Of a DNA stretch of 64,000 nucleotides, positions 21,787-35,545 are shown one piece after another. How positions within the stretch are numbered: the first letter of the stretch is position 1; the number at the start of each line of letters is the position of its first letter. The position numbers and the translations under genes were made by a program. The DNA lies in contig WHVY01000001.1 of the NCBI GenBank assembly GCA_022266195.1, positions 6,634,001-6,698,000 on the forward strand, given 5' to 3'. The notes under the pieces were generated by a model. The model was not told the origin of the DNA and did not search any database. It saw only the letters and a program-made list of their open reading frames with translations. This DNA comes from Tetranychus cinnabarinus. Lineage: Eukaryota; Arthropoda; Arachnida; Trombidiformes; Tetranychidae.

Positions 21787-24700
21787 TTATAAATGACTTT
21801 CAGGACTCAATTTTCCTGATTCATATTTGCAGGTTGCATCCGCTTTCTTGGGTTCATTTGGTACAAGTAAATCACGATACAATTCCGATTGAAGGAATCT
21901 CAGGTAAGCATCTTGTTCCAACATGCCTTGAATTTTACGCTGAGCAATATCAAATGTACCCTCTTCTGGTGCTGTTAAACTTTGAAATATATTTGTCCTT
22001 AAATTAGGATCCAAATTAATCTATTGAAATAAGCAAAAGCAAACAAGAAATTGTTAAAATGGTTATAAGTTTATATTTAAACATTTAGTTGAATCTTTGA
22101 GCTGAATATTTAAGTCTTCAGTAGAGATTGGTTTGAAATTTTGCATTCATTTCAATATCCAAATGAAATGTAAAATTTTAAAAGGGATTCTCAATAAGCT
22201 AAAGATTCACTTTTCTGCTCTAAATAATTCTTATGTTTCAAAATGAAAACGTTGAGATTTTATTAAATCAGATTGTCAATTTACCTCTTTGGGTGATTTA
22301 ACAGCAACAAAATCGTCGTAAATTTTTCGAGCCTTTGAAGGCATTTTAGCTGGTCGTACTTTCTTGAACTCTTCACAGGCAATCCAGAATTCAATATTTT
22401 CTTGACTGTACTCTCTGGCTAGAAAGGCTTTAAACAAGGTTGCTCCATCTAAAAATAAGAAATCAAATGTCAGTCAGTTATATTTGGTTAAGAAAACTCT
22501 TCATTTGAATGATTATTCAAATTCAACTTACATTTATTTCTCATGAGTAGATGAAAAGATTCTGACCATTTTGAAGCCTCTTCTGGTGTCGGTCTAACAT
22601 TGGTAGACTGAATTGATGAATCAGTGTGACGACGGCGTAAGAATCTTAAACGTTGTTTCATGTCTTCCAAAGCTCTGAGAATTAAAAAAAGAAGATAATA
22701 ATTAATTTCTATTGAGCAATTTCATCAAAATTAACCCCAATAAACCCAAAAATGAAAAAAAGCTATTCTATCCTTGCAGCCAGAAATTAGGTTTAAACCC
22801 AAAAACCAAGCTAAATCTGTACAAACTCTCATTTTAATCAAACCAACATAAACTTCAATCCATTAAATCTTGAGTTAACATTCAAAATCCTCCCAATGAG
22901 TTAATCAACAAAATACTTACGGAGCTTGCTTGCGACCTCTTCGTTTATCACCCATTTCCCCTTCAGTTGTTGGTGCTGATGTTGCATGATGTTTCTGTAG
23001 TGGAAGAAAAAGATTTGTAAGATTAAATTATAACAAAAAATTTTAACTCCAAGTAAACAGTTTATCAAGGTTTTCATGGTTTACCAGTTTTTCACTTATT
23101 TTATTTTAAAGACAAAAGTTTGAATAACGAAACCTGTGTAAATGTAAAAAGCTTGTAAGTTTAAAATTAAGTTTCCCTTTCCGATCAGTGATAAAACATG
23201 AACAATCAAAATTAACAGTCAAATTGTGATTCTCAAGAGTAAAGCTCTAAATTTTTACACCTAATCATCATTTACAGATCATTAACAGTTTCAACCTACA
23301 CCATTAACCTGTTAAGTGGTCAAAGCCATTTACACGGTGAAACAAGATACAATTACAAGAATGATGAAAATTGGCAAGAGTTGAAAAAAAGCAAAATTAA
23401 CTAATTGACTAATCAACCGAAGATAAATTGGTTTATTGATAAGTGCATTGACTGGTTCGTTAACTTGATAGAGAGTAAACTGTTGACTAAGAATATCAGT
23501 GAAAGTCAAAGAAGGTGAAAAATGTATAGACTTACCATTGGCTTTTCTCGAAGGAAAAGTGCATGAGAAGGAACATCTTTTGAACATCCAGCGGAATGAG
23601 TTCGCCTGAGTAGACGAGCAAGTCGACCTGGACCAGAGAGTACAACATTGGCCATTGAAGCTTTACGTTTCTCTGATGTACTTGGAGATTGACTGGTTGA
23701 AGGTTGACTTGTTATCGGTATTGATACACCTGCAGTTGAAGGTGAACCCGTTAAAGGTTCACTTGGGTTAACTTGTTTACCGGTTACTCGTGAGGCTGAC
23801 GGACTGCTGGTTGAAGTGTTTTTATCTCGCCTGTATTTACCCGTAAATATCATTTTGGGTGAAACACTTCGAGTTCCTGGAGTCAGAGTAACCTTATCAC
23901 TAAACATTAAATCATCATGTATTTGATCGGAGCTTAAACTGCCAGAGATTTTTCTCTTCACCAAAGATCCAGGATCCAAAAGTAAACCTGCCTTGTAACC
24001 TTTTCCGGCTTCCAGTGAGGAATCGGAAGACATTGGCTTGGCTTCATCTTGTCCCAAGCAAGTCCCTGTTGATCCAGATACTGTCTCGGAAAGATGATGA
24101 TAAGAAGGATGAGAAGAATGATGATATTGGTGACCCATTCTTGAGCCACCTCCCATGGCACCACCCAGGTTGACGCTGGTAACTCCGGTGTCCGAAGAGG
24201 AACCAGTAATGTCCGGATGAAGAAGTAAACTATCAGCAGAAACTGTACATTTACGGGTAAATTCAAGTTCAACACCCGAAGAGCTGCATGATGAGCCAAT
24301 TGATTGATCGTCGAAAGGTCGAGAGAAAAATTGTCTAAAAAATATAAATTGAAATGAAAACAATAGACACCAATTAGAACCCAAATTTAAAACAAAACCA
24401 GAAAATAATACAAATCTTTCAATTACTTGTTTCTTTCCTTCTCTTCACGCGTAAAACCTAAAAACCTGTGTGTGTCTTTTACCCAAAAAAAGGTAACAAT
24501 GTTGATTTAAACAGTCTTTATATGTTGTCTCTACTGTTCATCTGAACAAATTAAATGATAATCAGTACAATTTACAAATAAAAGGAAACTTGAATAGTTT
24601 GGGCTGTAATAAGGGAAACCCAATGATAAGGAAACATTAATATGAACAAAAATTGGGTTTACACATTAATGTTACAATGAAGAGAGGTTTGAACATTTTG

Positions 24701-27457
24701 CATTTCAATGGTTTTAAAGTATACAAATTTAACGTTCAAATGACTATAAAAAGCTGAACCCATTCATTAATTGATTATAATACTAAATTGTGATCAACTA
24801 ATTGTTACTAAACACATGAAAAGAAATGGAACGTAAAAACTAAGATTTCCTCCCAATTCAAAATTAACTCCAAAAGAATCAAATAAAGGATGAAAAAGGT
24901 AAAAAAATATGAATTTTTCTTCTTCATCATAATCATTCTTTTACATTAATCTCATTTTATCATCTTAATGAGTCAATGATGTGGATGATGATGAAGTTAA
25001 GAAAGTTAAGATGACAAAAATGGACTAAAAGCAACTTTATTGTTAAACCTTTTGTCAATTCACAATAAATGAAAGCTTTGAAATTTAATCTTCAACATTT
25101 TCATGGTTTCACTCATCATTTTGACATTTATTTTACACCTTTGCAAACCCCTTTTCATCATCTTCATCCAAACCAAATAAAACCTACAAATGAATCACTT
25201 GATTTTTGCCATTATTTAATCGGTGCAACTAAAAGCCAACGAATAAATGATTTAAATTAAACAAATTCACTCCTCAACATTAATAATTGTACTCAACATT
25301 GAATATTTACTCTTATTCCTATCTTTACCTTTGCCTTAGAGATATTAAAGTGAAAGGTTGCTTTAAAAAAAGTGTTCAAAGGATTGTAATTCAACTTATA
25401 AAGCCTAAAGCAAGTATCAAATTGATTATCAAATAATCAAGAAAAATTTTGATTCATTGACCTTTAACTAATATCTTTATTATTGAGGTGAAAAAACCTG
25501 GTTAACTTGAAATGATCATTTTGACAATAACGTTTGGTTCAGCAAAAAAATTGGGTTCAACAAAGATTCTTATTATAGACATTTTAAAGTCTAATTTCAT
25601 TTTAAATTTTCCAGTTTCACCAAATTTCATCTTCTTTTTGATTCTGTTTATCAATTTTTCCCTGGAAACATTTTCATTGTCAATCCTTTTCAATCGGATG
25701 TGAAATGTTGCCAAAATTGCTCAAAATTCAGTTCACTGAACCTAATTTGTATCTAATTGATTTCAATGGTCAACCTTTTTCTGTGGTTTTTTTATATTCT
25801 TAATTGTGCTTTTACAATTAATTTTAGTGTCCAGTTCATTGGCATGCAACAAGTTGATTGCCAATTGATCAAATAGATATTCAAGTAATTGAAAATCTTT
25901 TTTCTTCTTATTCTTTCACTTTTCATCCTTTTCTTGTCCATCTTTTTTTTACATTAAATTAATGGAAATAAATGAAGCAAATGTAATGAAATGATGCTCA
26001 TTCATTTGACTCCACTTCATGATCATTACTCAATGGTCTGATCAATGAATTTCTCGAGAGTTAATGACATGTATATTTGAGATTATTCAGTGTTCAGTCT
26101 CTTAATCACTCTCAACTATGTTATTGGTTATCATTTTTATTTCTGCAAACCTTTCAACTTCAACAACCCATTTCTCGACTTTTACTCTGGTTTAGTCAAA
26201 TATTTCACTCAATTCTCAAGATGATTCTTCACCGTGATTTATATTCAGAGTAAATGACCTCGTTTCACCCTCAATTCATTCCTTATTTGCTAATCTTTTC
26301 ATAAATAATAAGCTCTTGTACATGATAATTTCATCAGATTAATCTGCATCTGGAATCTTTGTTTCATATTACAGTTAATCACTAGCTCAGCTTGTTAATC
26401 GTCAATATTAACAGAAATGAAAAAACTTGATATTGAACTTTATTTGAATTTTGATGGAAAAGATGTTCAAGCGCCATCTATGATTATCAATATCAACTAT
26501 TGAGAAAAGCTTAAATTTGATGGAATTAATCTTTTGCATTAAAATATTAGCGATTATTATTCTGGTCTATTGATTTTTATGGTAATGAAATAATTTAGTC
26601 TAATTAACACTTAATTGTTTGTTTTTTTCCACAGATTTTTTGTGCGATGCTTTAGGTTTTACAGTTAGAAAGGTAAGATCAAGAAACTGTAGTTGAAAAT
26701 CAATCGAAATGTATTTTTTTATATTAATGTTTTGTTTTACTTACAGAGATGTGCTTCCACTTGGAGACGGTGTGCTTAATGGAGAGGGACTTCGACTGGG
26801 TTCTGTTTTGCATTTTGGTGATGCGCTTTCTTCAATGGTTCCTTCGTCTGATCGATGTTCCAATTGCTGATGGCCCATAGATGAGGCTCGATGATGATGC
26901 TGTTGAGTATGGTGGCGAGGTGTATACTGCCGTAAACAGTGTTGATGAATGTGACTGTGTTCTGGTGAAGCGTCTCGGGAATGCTGTCCGTATCGGTGTA
27001 CTTGGTGACGGTGATGATGGTGCTGATGGGAAGTTGATGAAAGTAAATGGTGGGAGTGATGTGGATGAAACTTGAGCTCTTCTGGAACCGTCAATGATTG
27101 TTTCCTTCGACCACCAATGCTTTCACCAATATTTGGCTGATTACCCGGCAGATTGCTTTCAAGTGAAGCTGATATATTTTCACCAAGCTCGCTATTTTTA
27201 CCTGTTCTCGTCTCCCAGCACTTATTTTTGGTATCGATATTGTTTTTATTACTAATATTATTGTCGCTGTTATTTTCCGGTTTTTTGCTATTTTTAGTGT
27301 TCGTGTTTTTAACGTTGTAGGCCTTCGTTTTATTATTGTTATAGACTTGTTCCGAGGAGAATGGTGGCAACTCGTCGCAAATTTGATGAAAATAGAGGGA
27401 AGCCGATTTTTTACCAGTTAAAGCGGAACAAGTGTCCTTGGAGGAACAAATTGACTC
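21787..27457 (-). CDS. RGS-domain GTPase-activating protein, R4/RGS3-like, with long disordered N-terminus
   Basis: Exons from right to left: 26745-27457, 23536-24334, 22921-22994, 22532-22674, 22285-22448, 21787-22020 (stop TAA at 21787). All junction phases agree. The last ~150 residues form an RGS domain: WSESFHLLM, FLAREYSQENIEFWIACEEFKK, ARKIYDDFV, and DAYLRFLQSELYRDLL. RGS domains speed GTP hydrolysis on Galpha-i/q. The segment LEDMKQRLRFLRRRHTDSS just before it resembles the amphipathic helix ahead of the domain in R4 members such as RGS3. The Galpha-contact Glu-Asn pair (QEN) is kept; the position equal to RGS4 N128 is Ser, as in some other active RGS proteins. The N-terminal exons are His-, Ser- and Asn-rich low complexity. 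The frame of the right exon is open beyond 27457 to an ATG at 27490, but a strong acceptor (CACTTTCCAG) at 27458 suggests more exons upstream; see 52029-52652. Confidence 0.9.
24335..26744. other. Intron of the RGS gene
   Basis: 2.4 kb between acceptor and donor of the RGS gene, phase 2 on both sides. AT-rich; no minus-strand exon found. On the plus strand 26635-26672 looks like a 38-nt micro-exon (CCACAG before, GTAAGA after), with no larger gene to belong to. Confidence 0.5.
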
Positions 27458-30400
27458 CTGGAAAGTGTTCAAAATAAGTGTTATCCACATTTCGATATTC
27501 TGTTGGACCAAGTTCGTTGAATTGAGAAACTTTTCATTTGATGCAACCAGATTTGATTGAATTGATCGTGTTTTTTTCTTTTGAAAGGTAACTTTAACTC
27601 GATGATTCACATATATCAACAATTATTAAAATTTTACTTTTTCTTTCAAACAAATATTAGATGTAACGGCAATTGGGAAAAGATGATTTCTTTACTTGAC
27701 AACTTTTGCAAGATTACAATTTAAGGAGGAATTTCAATTTTCAATTTCAAGAGAAAAAAAGGAATACAATTAGAAAGGCAAATGTTTCGGTTTGGAGTGA
27801 ACTAAGAAAGTTTGACAGAAGGTTCACTTATTTATATGGATTTCAAATCTGGATTCAGTAATGAGCAAACTCACAAGGAGAATTGGAAAAAGACAGAAGA
27901 AGGTGTGAAAAAGAGAGAAGATGATAAATGCTTACGTCAAAGGGAAACCTCAATCTAAACTCCCAGGATCGCACTGGAATAACGTTCAAGGCAACTCAAG
28001 AAGAAAGGAAAAATTTGGGAGAAGAAGAAAGACAAAGGCTGAAGGCTAAAGGCTCAAGTTGAAAGAGTTTCCAGAAAGATAATTCAGAACAAAGTTCCTG
28101 GAGAAAGTAAGAACCAGATGATGGATCAATAGTACATGGTGTTTGGATGCTGGGAAAAACCTAGGATTTTTGGGAGACAAAATTGAGGCAAAAGAAAGAG
28201 ATTCAAAGTTGGAAGGATATTTTTAGAAACTATGACCTCCTATCCTTTGCCATTTGTACAAGAAGTGTACCCAAGAATACTATTGTTTCCCCTTTTTCAG
28301 CCTCTCTTCTCACCTTAATTTGCTGATGGAAAGACATGGAGAAGGTGATTGCTGTGAACCCTTTCCATGATAAAATATTTACCATTTCTTCATCTTGGCG
28401 CATGAACTTAGATTTACTATTACCTTGACCGGATTGCCTTTGGCAAGGTAAAGGTAAACCTAAACTGGTTACATTATATCAGTGAATTTGATAATTTTGC
28501 AAATGAATCAGATTTTCTCTATAAAATTGTCAGATTGCTGATGTAAGGGAAAAGAGGAAAGGGGAAAGAGTAGGCTAGTAAGAAATAGCAGAAAGAGAAA
28601 GATGATTCTGGTGAAGGAATAAAAAAAGAGGTTGAATGAAAAGGAGGTCACCAGCGTATTAAAACAGGGAAGGAGTTTGAATGCAATGAAGACGAAGCAA
28701 ATCAAGGTGGAGCTCAACATGAAATAATAATAGTATTATTAAAAAAATAATATTATTACATGAGGCTAAAAATAGATTTTCATTCCTTCTCAAATTTATT
28801 ATCACGGTTAGTAGTACAAGAGATTGCCTTTGTGCACCAAAAATTGTGAATGAATACATATATATGGCAACCTTTCATCCTTTACCTCCAAGCTCCTCCT
28901 TTTAACCCTGTTTTACCCAAAATCCTAATAATACTACAATGTCCTTGTCTCATGTTGAAAAGATAATAAGACTGACAAGATGATTCTCATTGATTAATGC
29001 TAAATTTGGATTTGATTTTTTTTCTGCTCTTCATGTTCTCTTCAAAATTGATCCCAAAAAAATTTTACACTTTCTATTCAATTTCGTTTCTCTAACCATT
29101 TTCATACCTTTTTTTACCTTTTTTTTCACTGCAGAAATACAAATTTAATCCAAAAGCAAAGTCTATTATTATCGATATTCATCATTTCACTGTTCCTGGA
29201 ACTTGATTGTTCAGCAAATCCTTTTGTTACCCACTTTTGGCCACTTCAACGTGCAACTCATAACTCTGATGGTGACTATTCATTATGAAAACCTTTTCAT
29301 TGGCCAAACCAAGCGTCATCACTCTGCCATTCAACAACATTTCAAGTTTACCTGAAAAAATGTGACAAATTTCTCTAAATATTGATAATAATAGATTACA
29401 AGCCATTCATTTGACCTACATTTCAACTCGCAAATTGGTAACAATTTACTAATCAGCACGAAAAAAGTCACAGAGAGAAAATTTTCTGTCAAATTATATC
29501 CTTATGTGGCATGATTGAACACTTTCAATCACCAAAAGACAAAATGTCCAAAATGACTGGGAAAAAAGTCTAGATCAACTAAATGAAGTTGCTTCAAAAA
29601 AGATCAGATAACTGTTTGGAAAAAAAAGATTTGAACAAACCTTTGAAATTCAACTCCAATTAAATTAAACATTTTTGCTTTTCTTACCTGTTCCCTACAA
29701 AAGCCATCAGCTAACAATTTTGCAGTTAAAACTACCAGTTAATCATTTCCAATTAAATTCAACTCTAAATCAACCCTGCAAACATCAAATAACAATGATT
29801 CAAAAATAGATTCTCTAATGGTTAGACAGAAACAAAATGCGGTCAAAATTGATTTTTTAAAATGAGCTAAAAATAGCAACACCAAATTGGCCTTCCTAAT
29901 CAAGTCCAGTTTCAATCTTGGATTAAATTGATCAAAATTTAATTCAAATTATCAAACTAAACTAAACTTAGTTTTTCACCAAAATGGCATTCATTTGGCA
30001 TTAACAGTAAATGTCAATGAAACTCAATTTTTTCCCGTTTCCCTTGTAACTGAAGAGATATTAATTTCCAGGAAACTCAGTTAATAGGAAGATGATTAGG
30101 ATAAAGAGGAAAATTACGGAACTGATGAAAAATAAGATTCAAACAATATAATTTTCAATGGTTCAAATAAACATCTCAAGATGATGAATCTTTTGCATTA
30201 CCATTACAATGGTAAACCTATTATTAATACAAGATATAAATGTTATCCAACATTGGATTAACAATCAAAATTTTCTCAGTGAAACAATAAATTGTCGTTA
30301 ATTCATTAAATCACGATTCAAACAAATGAAAAGCTTTAATCGTAACAACGCAAAGTACGTCATTGGATTATTAAATGAATACAAATTTACAATTCGTAAA

Positions 30401-32990
30401 GTTGCACGCAAAAAATGTTAATATAAATGTACATTAACAGGGAAACGGAATTGCATGATTGAAATGTTTAACAATCAATGACGTGATCATAAAAAAACAA
30501 TCAACTTACAGTTAACTTTATCAATTGCTGAATATATATATTTTCAAGTGATTATCCCAAATCTGATCAAATATTGACTCAATCTGATGACCAATTGATT
30601 TAATGTCTACATTTAACACGAAAACAGTTCAAAATTAATCAACACATTGACAGTCAAAAATCATTAATCAACAATGCAATACAATTAACATTTGAAACAA
30701 TGAAAAAAATGGAAAATTTCAGCATAAATTGCCAGATAATTAGCAAAATTAAAATCACTAAATCACTTAAAAATGCCTTTCAATCAACCGAAGCGACCAA
30801 AGCCACTTGTAAACCCAAAAAATTGTCTTAAACCCGTTTCTCCTCAACTCTCTGGTTAACTCTCAACCTTAAAAGTAACAATTATTTTTGGGTTATCATC
30901 ACTTCAATCAACTTCAGTGACAATCTAATCATCTCTTATTAGCAACAATAATTATGATCAATGTGAATCAACAATCAATTAACCGTTTGCTTTTCCTCAT
31001 CGAAATCAATTCGAGTGATTTTTCTTTTCCTTTTCTTTTATTTCTATTGAATTGAATTTAAATTTAAAATTAACATTTATCATCACCAGCCAGCTGTTCA
31101 ACTTTGATTCCCAAAATATCTTCCTCTTAACAGATCAATTTATATCAATGTTTGTCTTTAATAATTTTATTGAATGTTTGCTGATTGTATATCATTTATA
31201 TTAGAAGTTGTATTAAAATATTGAATTTACATGAATGTTTGCTAATTGCAAGTTCACCCAATTTTTGTTGATTATTAATTTACTTATTTTAATATTTTTT
31301 ATAATAGTTGATGTTTCCATTGAAGATAATGATAAATGAAATGTATTATATATTGAGATAGACGTAATAGCAGCTATTTTTAGCAACTTATTTGAGGTCA
31401 GGTCAAAAGGATTGGGTAATGTGTTTAAGTGAATGAAACAGAGGATTTGGCCTAATTTCATGAGCAACTAAAAGAATCAGAATGATGATAAAAGTAAGGA
31501 GAAACTTTTTTTTGCTGCTTTCGAGTAAATAAAGTCTCAATGAATACTCTCTTTTCATTCATGTTAACACGAGACTCACTCCATGTTCATCATCAACTCT
31601 TCCTGGTTCAAAGTTTGCCTCTTCTGCTTCACAATCAATTCATCTTAACCAATATCGATTCAAGGAATGACCTGAATACACAGTTTCCACTCTTCATTCT
31701 TCCTTTTTTTTCAGGTCACCTATTTTTAGCATCACACAGCAACCATTATTCTTGCTATTTCAACTCCCTTTTTCCTGGTTTTTTTTAAATTATATCAGTC
31801 TTGTGATATAAATATCATGATGATTGAAGAGCTTCAATGAGATTTAAGTAACATGAAGGAGAGACGGAAAGCAATCAATTGTAAGTGATACAAAGTCCTG
31901 TGCAACTGGAAAAACTTGTCAGCAATAACATGGTAAACTGATGACTGAAAAAAGGAGGTTAAGTGAGATTCCAATTTCGCCTTCTTCCCTGCACACTTGG
32001 AGTGAGACTTGGAGTTTAACTGGGAGTTTAAAGTTATGAATGAAAGTCAACTGAATGAGGTCAGTCAATAGAAGGCGCTCAACTTTACGTTAATCATTAT
32101 TATTACATTACTACTATGGAATCAGTCAAGGATGATGCGTTTATTGTCAGTAATGATGAGCGTCAAAAGCACACGATATCTAGGACAATTGTTTTACCCA
32201 ATTTTGATAGAAATTTTCACTTTTCTTCTTCTTCTTTCGTTCAAGTAAACTTTATTAATAACTTTCAAGTCAACAAATCGAGTTAACTTGACCCAATTTA
32301 TCTCTTCCATGATGCTCTGAAAATAACATGGAAAGAAGAAGAAAATTAAAGAAGCACAAAAATCTATTAAAAAATACGTAAAGGTTAACCTTGTCCTGTT
32401 AATTCAATCAAATTAGCAATCAAAGTCCCAATTGGTATAACCATTGAAACGAGTTGATTAAAAACATGTAAATATAATTGGATTGATCAAGAGTCATTTA
32501 ATTATACAATTTTTTACAACTTTCACTCAATCCAGGTCAATAGTTTTACGTTTCATCAATTGTAAGTTTGTAAATGATATCCTTTGTAAATTATAAAGTT
32601 CAGCTTCGATAATTTAATGAATTGATTCAGAAAAATTCTTATATTCCCAAATGAGTGGGTAATTCGTTTGATTTTCATGATTAAAAGGAAATCAATGCTA
32701 ATACATTTAAAAGGGATTTGCCATATTGGATGTCCTTTTGATCTTACATCTAATAACAAATAACTAAAGGTTAGTGCAAAAGTAATGGGAAAATTCATGA
32801 AAGTAGTAGGGAATTGTGAGTTCTGGGACAGGGACACTTATGCGATTTCTGGGACCGGGTTAGTTAGGTGATTACTTGAATAGGTGATTACAGGGACAAA
32901 TAAAACAAACAAAAAGTACAGCGAAATATGAAATTTATTTATATGATGAATGTGATTTAATTGAAAAAGATTACATGAATAATACTTTAT
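27458..32990. other. Long non-coding stretch right of the RGS core exons
   Basis: No convincing coding exon, RNA gene or repeat on either strand. It is intron if 52029-52652 is the first exon of the RGS gene, otherwise intergenic with the RGS promoter. Confidence 0.4.
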
Positions 32991-32999
32991 AGAGATCTA

Positions 33000-33350
33000 G
33001 ATGAGGCCGAAAATTCTTGTCGCGGAATTCCAATAGCCTTATTTAGCTCAGCGTCAGTATATCAAATATATTATTGTTAATCTGCTATTGCCGTTTGTGC
33101 GGACTCTATTATGTTTTTTTGAGAAATTTGGTCATCTTGTTGCCGGACGATTTCCAACAACTTATCTATATCGCTGATCAAACTTTCTGCCTCAATAGTT
33201 AGCTCTGAATAGTTTGACTGCATTTCTGTAAGTTCAGCTTAGATTACAAACCTCTATCTTAGCATCCACGGCTTGGTCTAGAAAGATGATACAACTTTTT
33301 TTGAGAATAGATTCAACAATGATGATTATAAAAATCTTGTTCATTTTTTC
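33000..33350 (-). pseudogene. Decayed coding segment with coiled-coil character
   Basis: On the minus strand a coding-like stretch reads DQAVDAKIEVCNL, then after a one-base frame change AELTEMQSNYSEL, TIEAESLISDIDKLLEIV and RQQDDQISQKNIIESAQ. After three in-frame stops the same frame continues DAELNKAIGIPRQEFSAS. The amino-acid usage (Glu, Leu, Ile, Asp heptads) is coiled-coil-like and GC is a little higher than around it. The frame change, stops and missing splice signals indicate a broken gene or a processed fragment. It distantly recalls a dynein stalk coiled coil, but I cannot name the parent. Confidence 0.35.
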
Positions 33351-34640
33351 TGAGATCATCGGTTTTTGAGATTTTTAAGGTCAAAGAGTCGAGTCTGATG
33401 TAGGCCATATTGTAGCATATTTTATTAACATATTTGAGATTTATGTAGAACACATTTTGGAAAATTGATCAATGCTATAAAAAGTTTTCTAATCACTAGG
33501 TAGGCTGAGATATTCAAGTTCGAAGAAAATTCGAACAAAACCGTGAGTTTAGGCCAGGTCTCAAAAGATCACTCTCTTGCTTTGTTATAATGAAGAGCTC
33601 AAAATTGTCCACAATTTTTATCGGGAAAATTTCAATTATCTATTAAGATAAGCAAAAAACTCGAATTGAATTAGAAATTATTGTCCATGTTAAAGCCCAT
33701 AGAAAAATATGAAAGTTTTCAGAATGCAACGATTTTTAGTATTCACATACATTTTTGTTTGCTCAACTCAAATCTGCATGTAAACCATTATTTATACAAC
33801 CCTGTTCAGTTTATATCTGAAATTTCTATTGAGTTGTCATTACTTACAAGACAGCACATAACAATTTTTATTCTTACAAGGGAAGTGTAGTATTTTAGAC
33901 TAACATTGAAAAAATAGAGTCATCAATGAAGTTTAAATTTTCATGGACTTAACCGTGAATATCTTATAGTGGAAGCAAAATATTAATATAATATTGAAAT
34001 CGGGTTAGATTAATCTTCAGTAAATTAACTGTGAAACTAAGTTATGATCGTAGCTCAAAGTAAGTGTTCTCAATACTTATGCACTAAGATTTCAATGAAC
34101 ACTAATTCCTTACGACTTTATTTTGTTCAAAACACTGTCTTTTAAAACTTAAGAACAGAATCAATCTAAATGACGAATCGAATCTGAAATTTAGCAGAAT
34201 AAAGCTGAAATCCTAAAAATATTGTTAAACTAAAGTTGTTTCAATACGCAAAAGCTCCATCTGTTGCAAATTTCATGCAATTGAACTATGGTTAAGCTAA
34301 AATTGGCCCTGAATGCTGATGAAAATTTCCTGGACTTCCATGATAACATGTGCAAACTACTGTGATTTACTCATTGATTACAAATATTTTCATTCAAAAT
34401 TTATTGTAAAAGTTGAATGTTACTAAGCTTCCAGTTGAATAGAAAACTAAATTGACTTGAGATTGAATTGAAAGCTGACCATACTAAAGTATTGGTTCCC
34501 TTTTCAATAAAATTAGATTTTTTTGTTCGCAATTTAATTGCTGCATGTGTTTAAGTGAAGCAAAATGTTCCGACTATAAAGATGAACTCCTGGATCATGA
34601 GTTATGATTCATGGAAGTCAACCTTATCATCGTACTTGAA
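33351..34640. other. Non-coding stretch
   Basis: AT-rich sequence, no gene or structured repeat supported. Confidence 0.35.
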
Positions 34641-34653
34641 AACTGACCAAAAC

Positions 34654-34697
34654 TTGATTCAATGTTGAATCAAATTTTTGATTCAACGTTGAATCAA
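34654..34697. repeat. Tandem 20-bp palindromes, TTGATTCAACGTTGAATCAA type
   Basis: 34678-34697 is a perfect 20-bp palindrome. 34654-34673 is the same with one change, and four bases separate them. Imperfect copies occur at 43077, 43112 and 43165, on the far side of the transposase cluster. Candidate transposase-binding sites. Confidence 0.7.
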
Positions 34698-35146
34698 CGC
34701 ATAAATTGATGGTCAAATTAGCTCGAAACTTCATAAGAAATTTATTAATTTCTAAATCATTACAAAGCTTCAAATGTAATTGAACTGAAAAGACCATGTT
34801 TAAGATCTTTTTCTTGGTCAATTGTTTGAAGGAAATTATTTGTGATAAATAAATAAATGTTTCTTTATAAAACTAGGTTTTAATTTTTTTCATAATGAAG
34901 CTAATAAAATTCAACAGAAGTTTGACAAAAAGATTCTAAAACTTTAACAATTTCTAATGGAAAAACATAACTGTGAGTGATTGATTCTTATTGAAAATAA
35001 TTCTCATAAAATTTGTACAAATTTGCATAAAAAGAGATCTTTGAAAGTTGATTTTCATGAATTTTTGAAAAATAAATAGAAAAATTGATTTGAGATCTTT
35101 TTGTAAGGATTTGAGATCTTTTTTGAGGGTATTGATGTAAGTTGAT

Positions 35147-35437
35147 TCAATCTATTTCCATTGGTTGAAAGTCTGACACATAATCTAATTCCATCGGAAC
35201 CGAATTTTCTGCAATTGAACTTTTATCTATCTTTTCAGCTTTTTTCAAAGCCGCTTTAAAAACAATGGTTCCTGAAAAGAATAGTACAGAAAAAGAGAAA
35301 AATCGTTAAAATTTAACATGAAAAATTAAATAGAATGTTTTCGACAGATGTAATTTACCATTTGGTGAAATTTTGGCTGAATTTAGAATTATTTCTGCTT
35401 GAATAGCGATGACAGAATCAGATTCCAATGAATTCAT
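35147..35437 (-). CDS. Small spliced ORF downstream of the transposase (67 aa)
   Basis: Two exons, 35359-35437 (ATG at 35437) and 35147-35271 (stop TGA), join in phase with good signals (GGTAAATTAC donor, TTTTCAG acceptor) to 67 aa. The protein starts MNSLESDS, contains KAALKKAEKID and ends QPMEID. A further acceptor at 35448 (ATTCTAG) and a donor at 35516 (AAAAAGGTAAGC) place an upstream intron that begins only 30 nt after the transposase stop codon. This second frame therefore probably lies in the spliced 3' part of the transposase transcript, or is reached by alternative splicing. Acidic C-terminus, no known domain recognised. Coding status rests on splice signals and coherent phase only. 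Confidence 0.5.
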
Positions 35438-35545
35438 GTTTAATAATCTAGAATTATATAAAATACAATAAGAAAAATTAAGAATGCACTTCATTAAAAA
35501 CAAAAGAAAGCTTACCTTTTTCGATGTTGATTTTATTCCGATTGA

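Noticed and set aside
28420..28460. Short inverted repeat TACCTTG ... CAAGGTA
   Set aside because: Seven-base stem in AT-rich DNA, expected by chance.
31213..32837. Several 80-90-codon frames in this gap
   Set aside because: AT-driven Phe/Ile/Leu/Asn composition, no splice context and no family resemblance.
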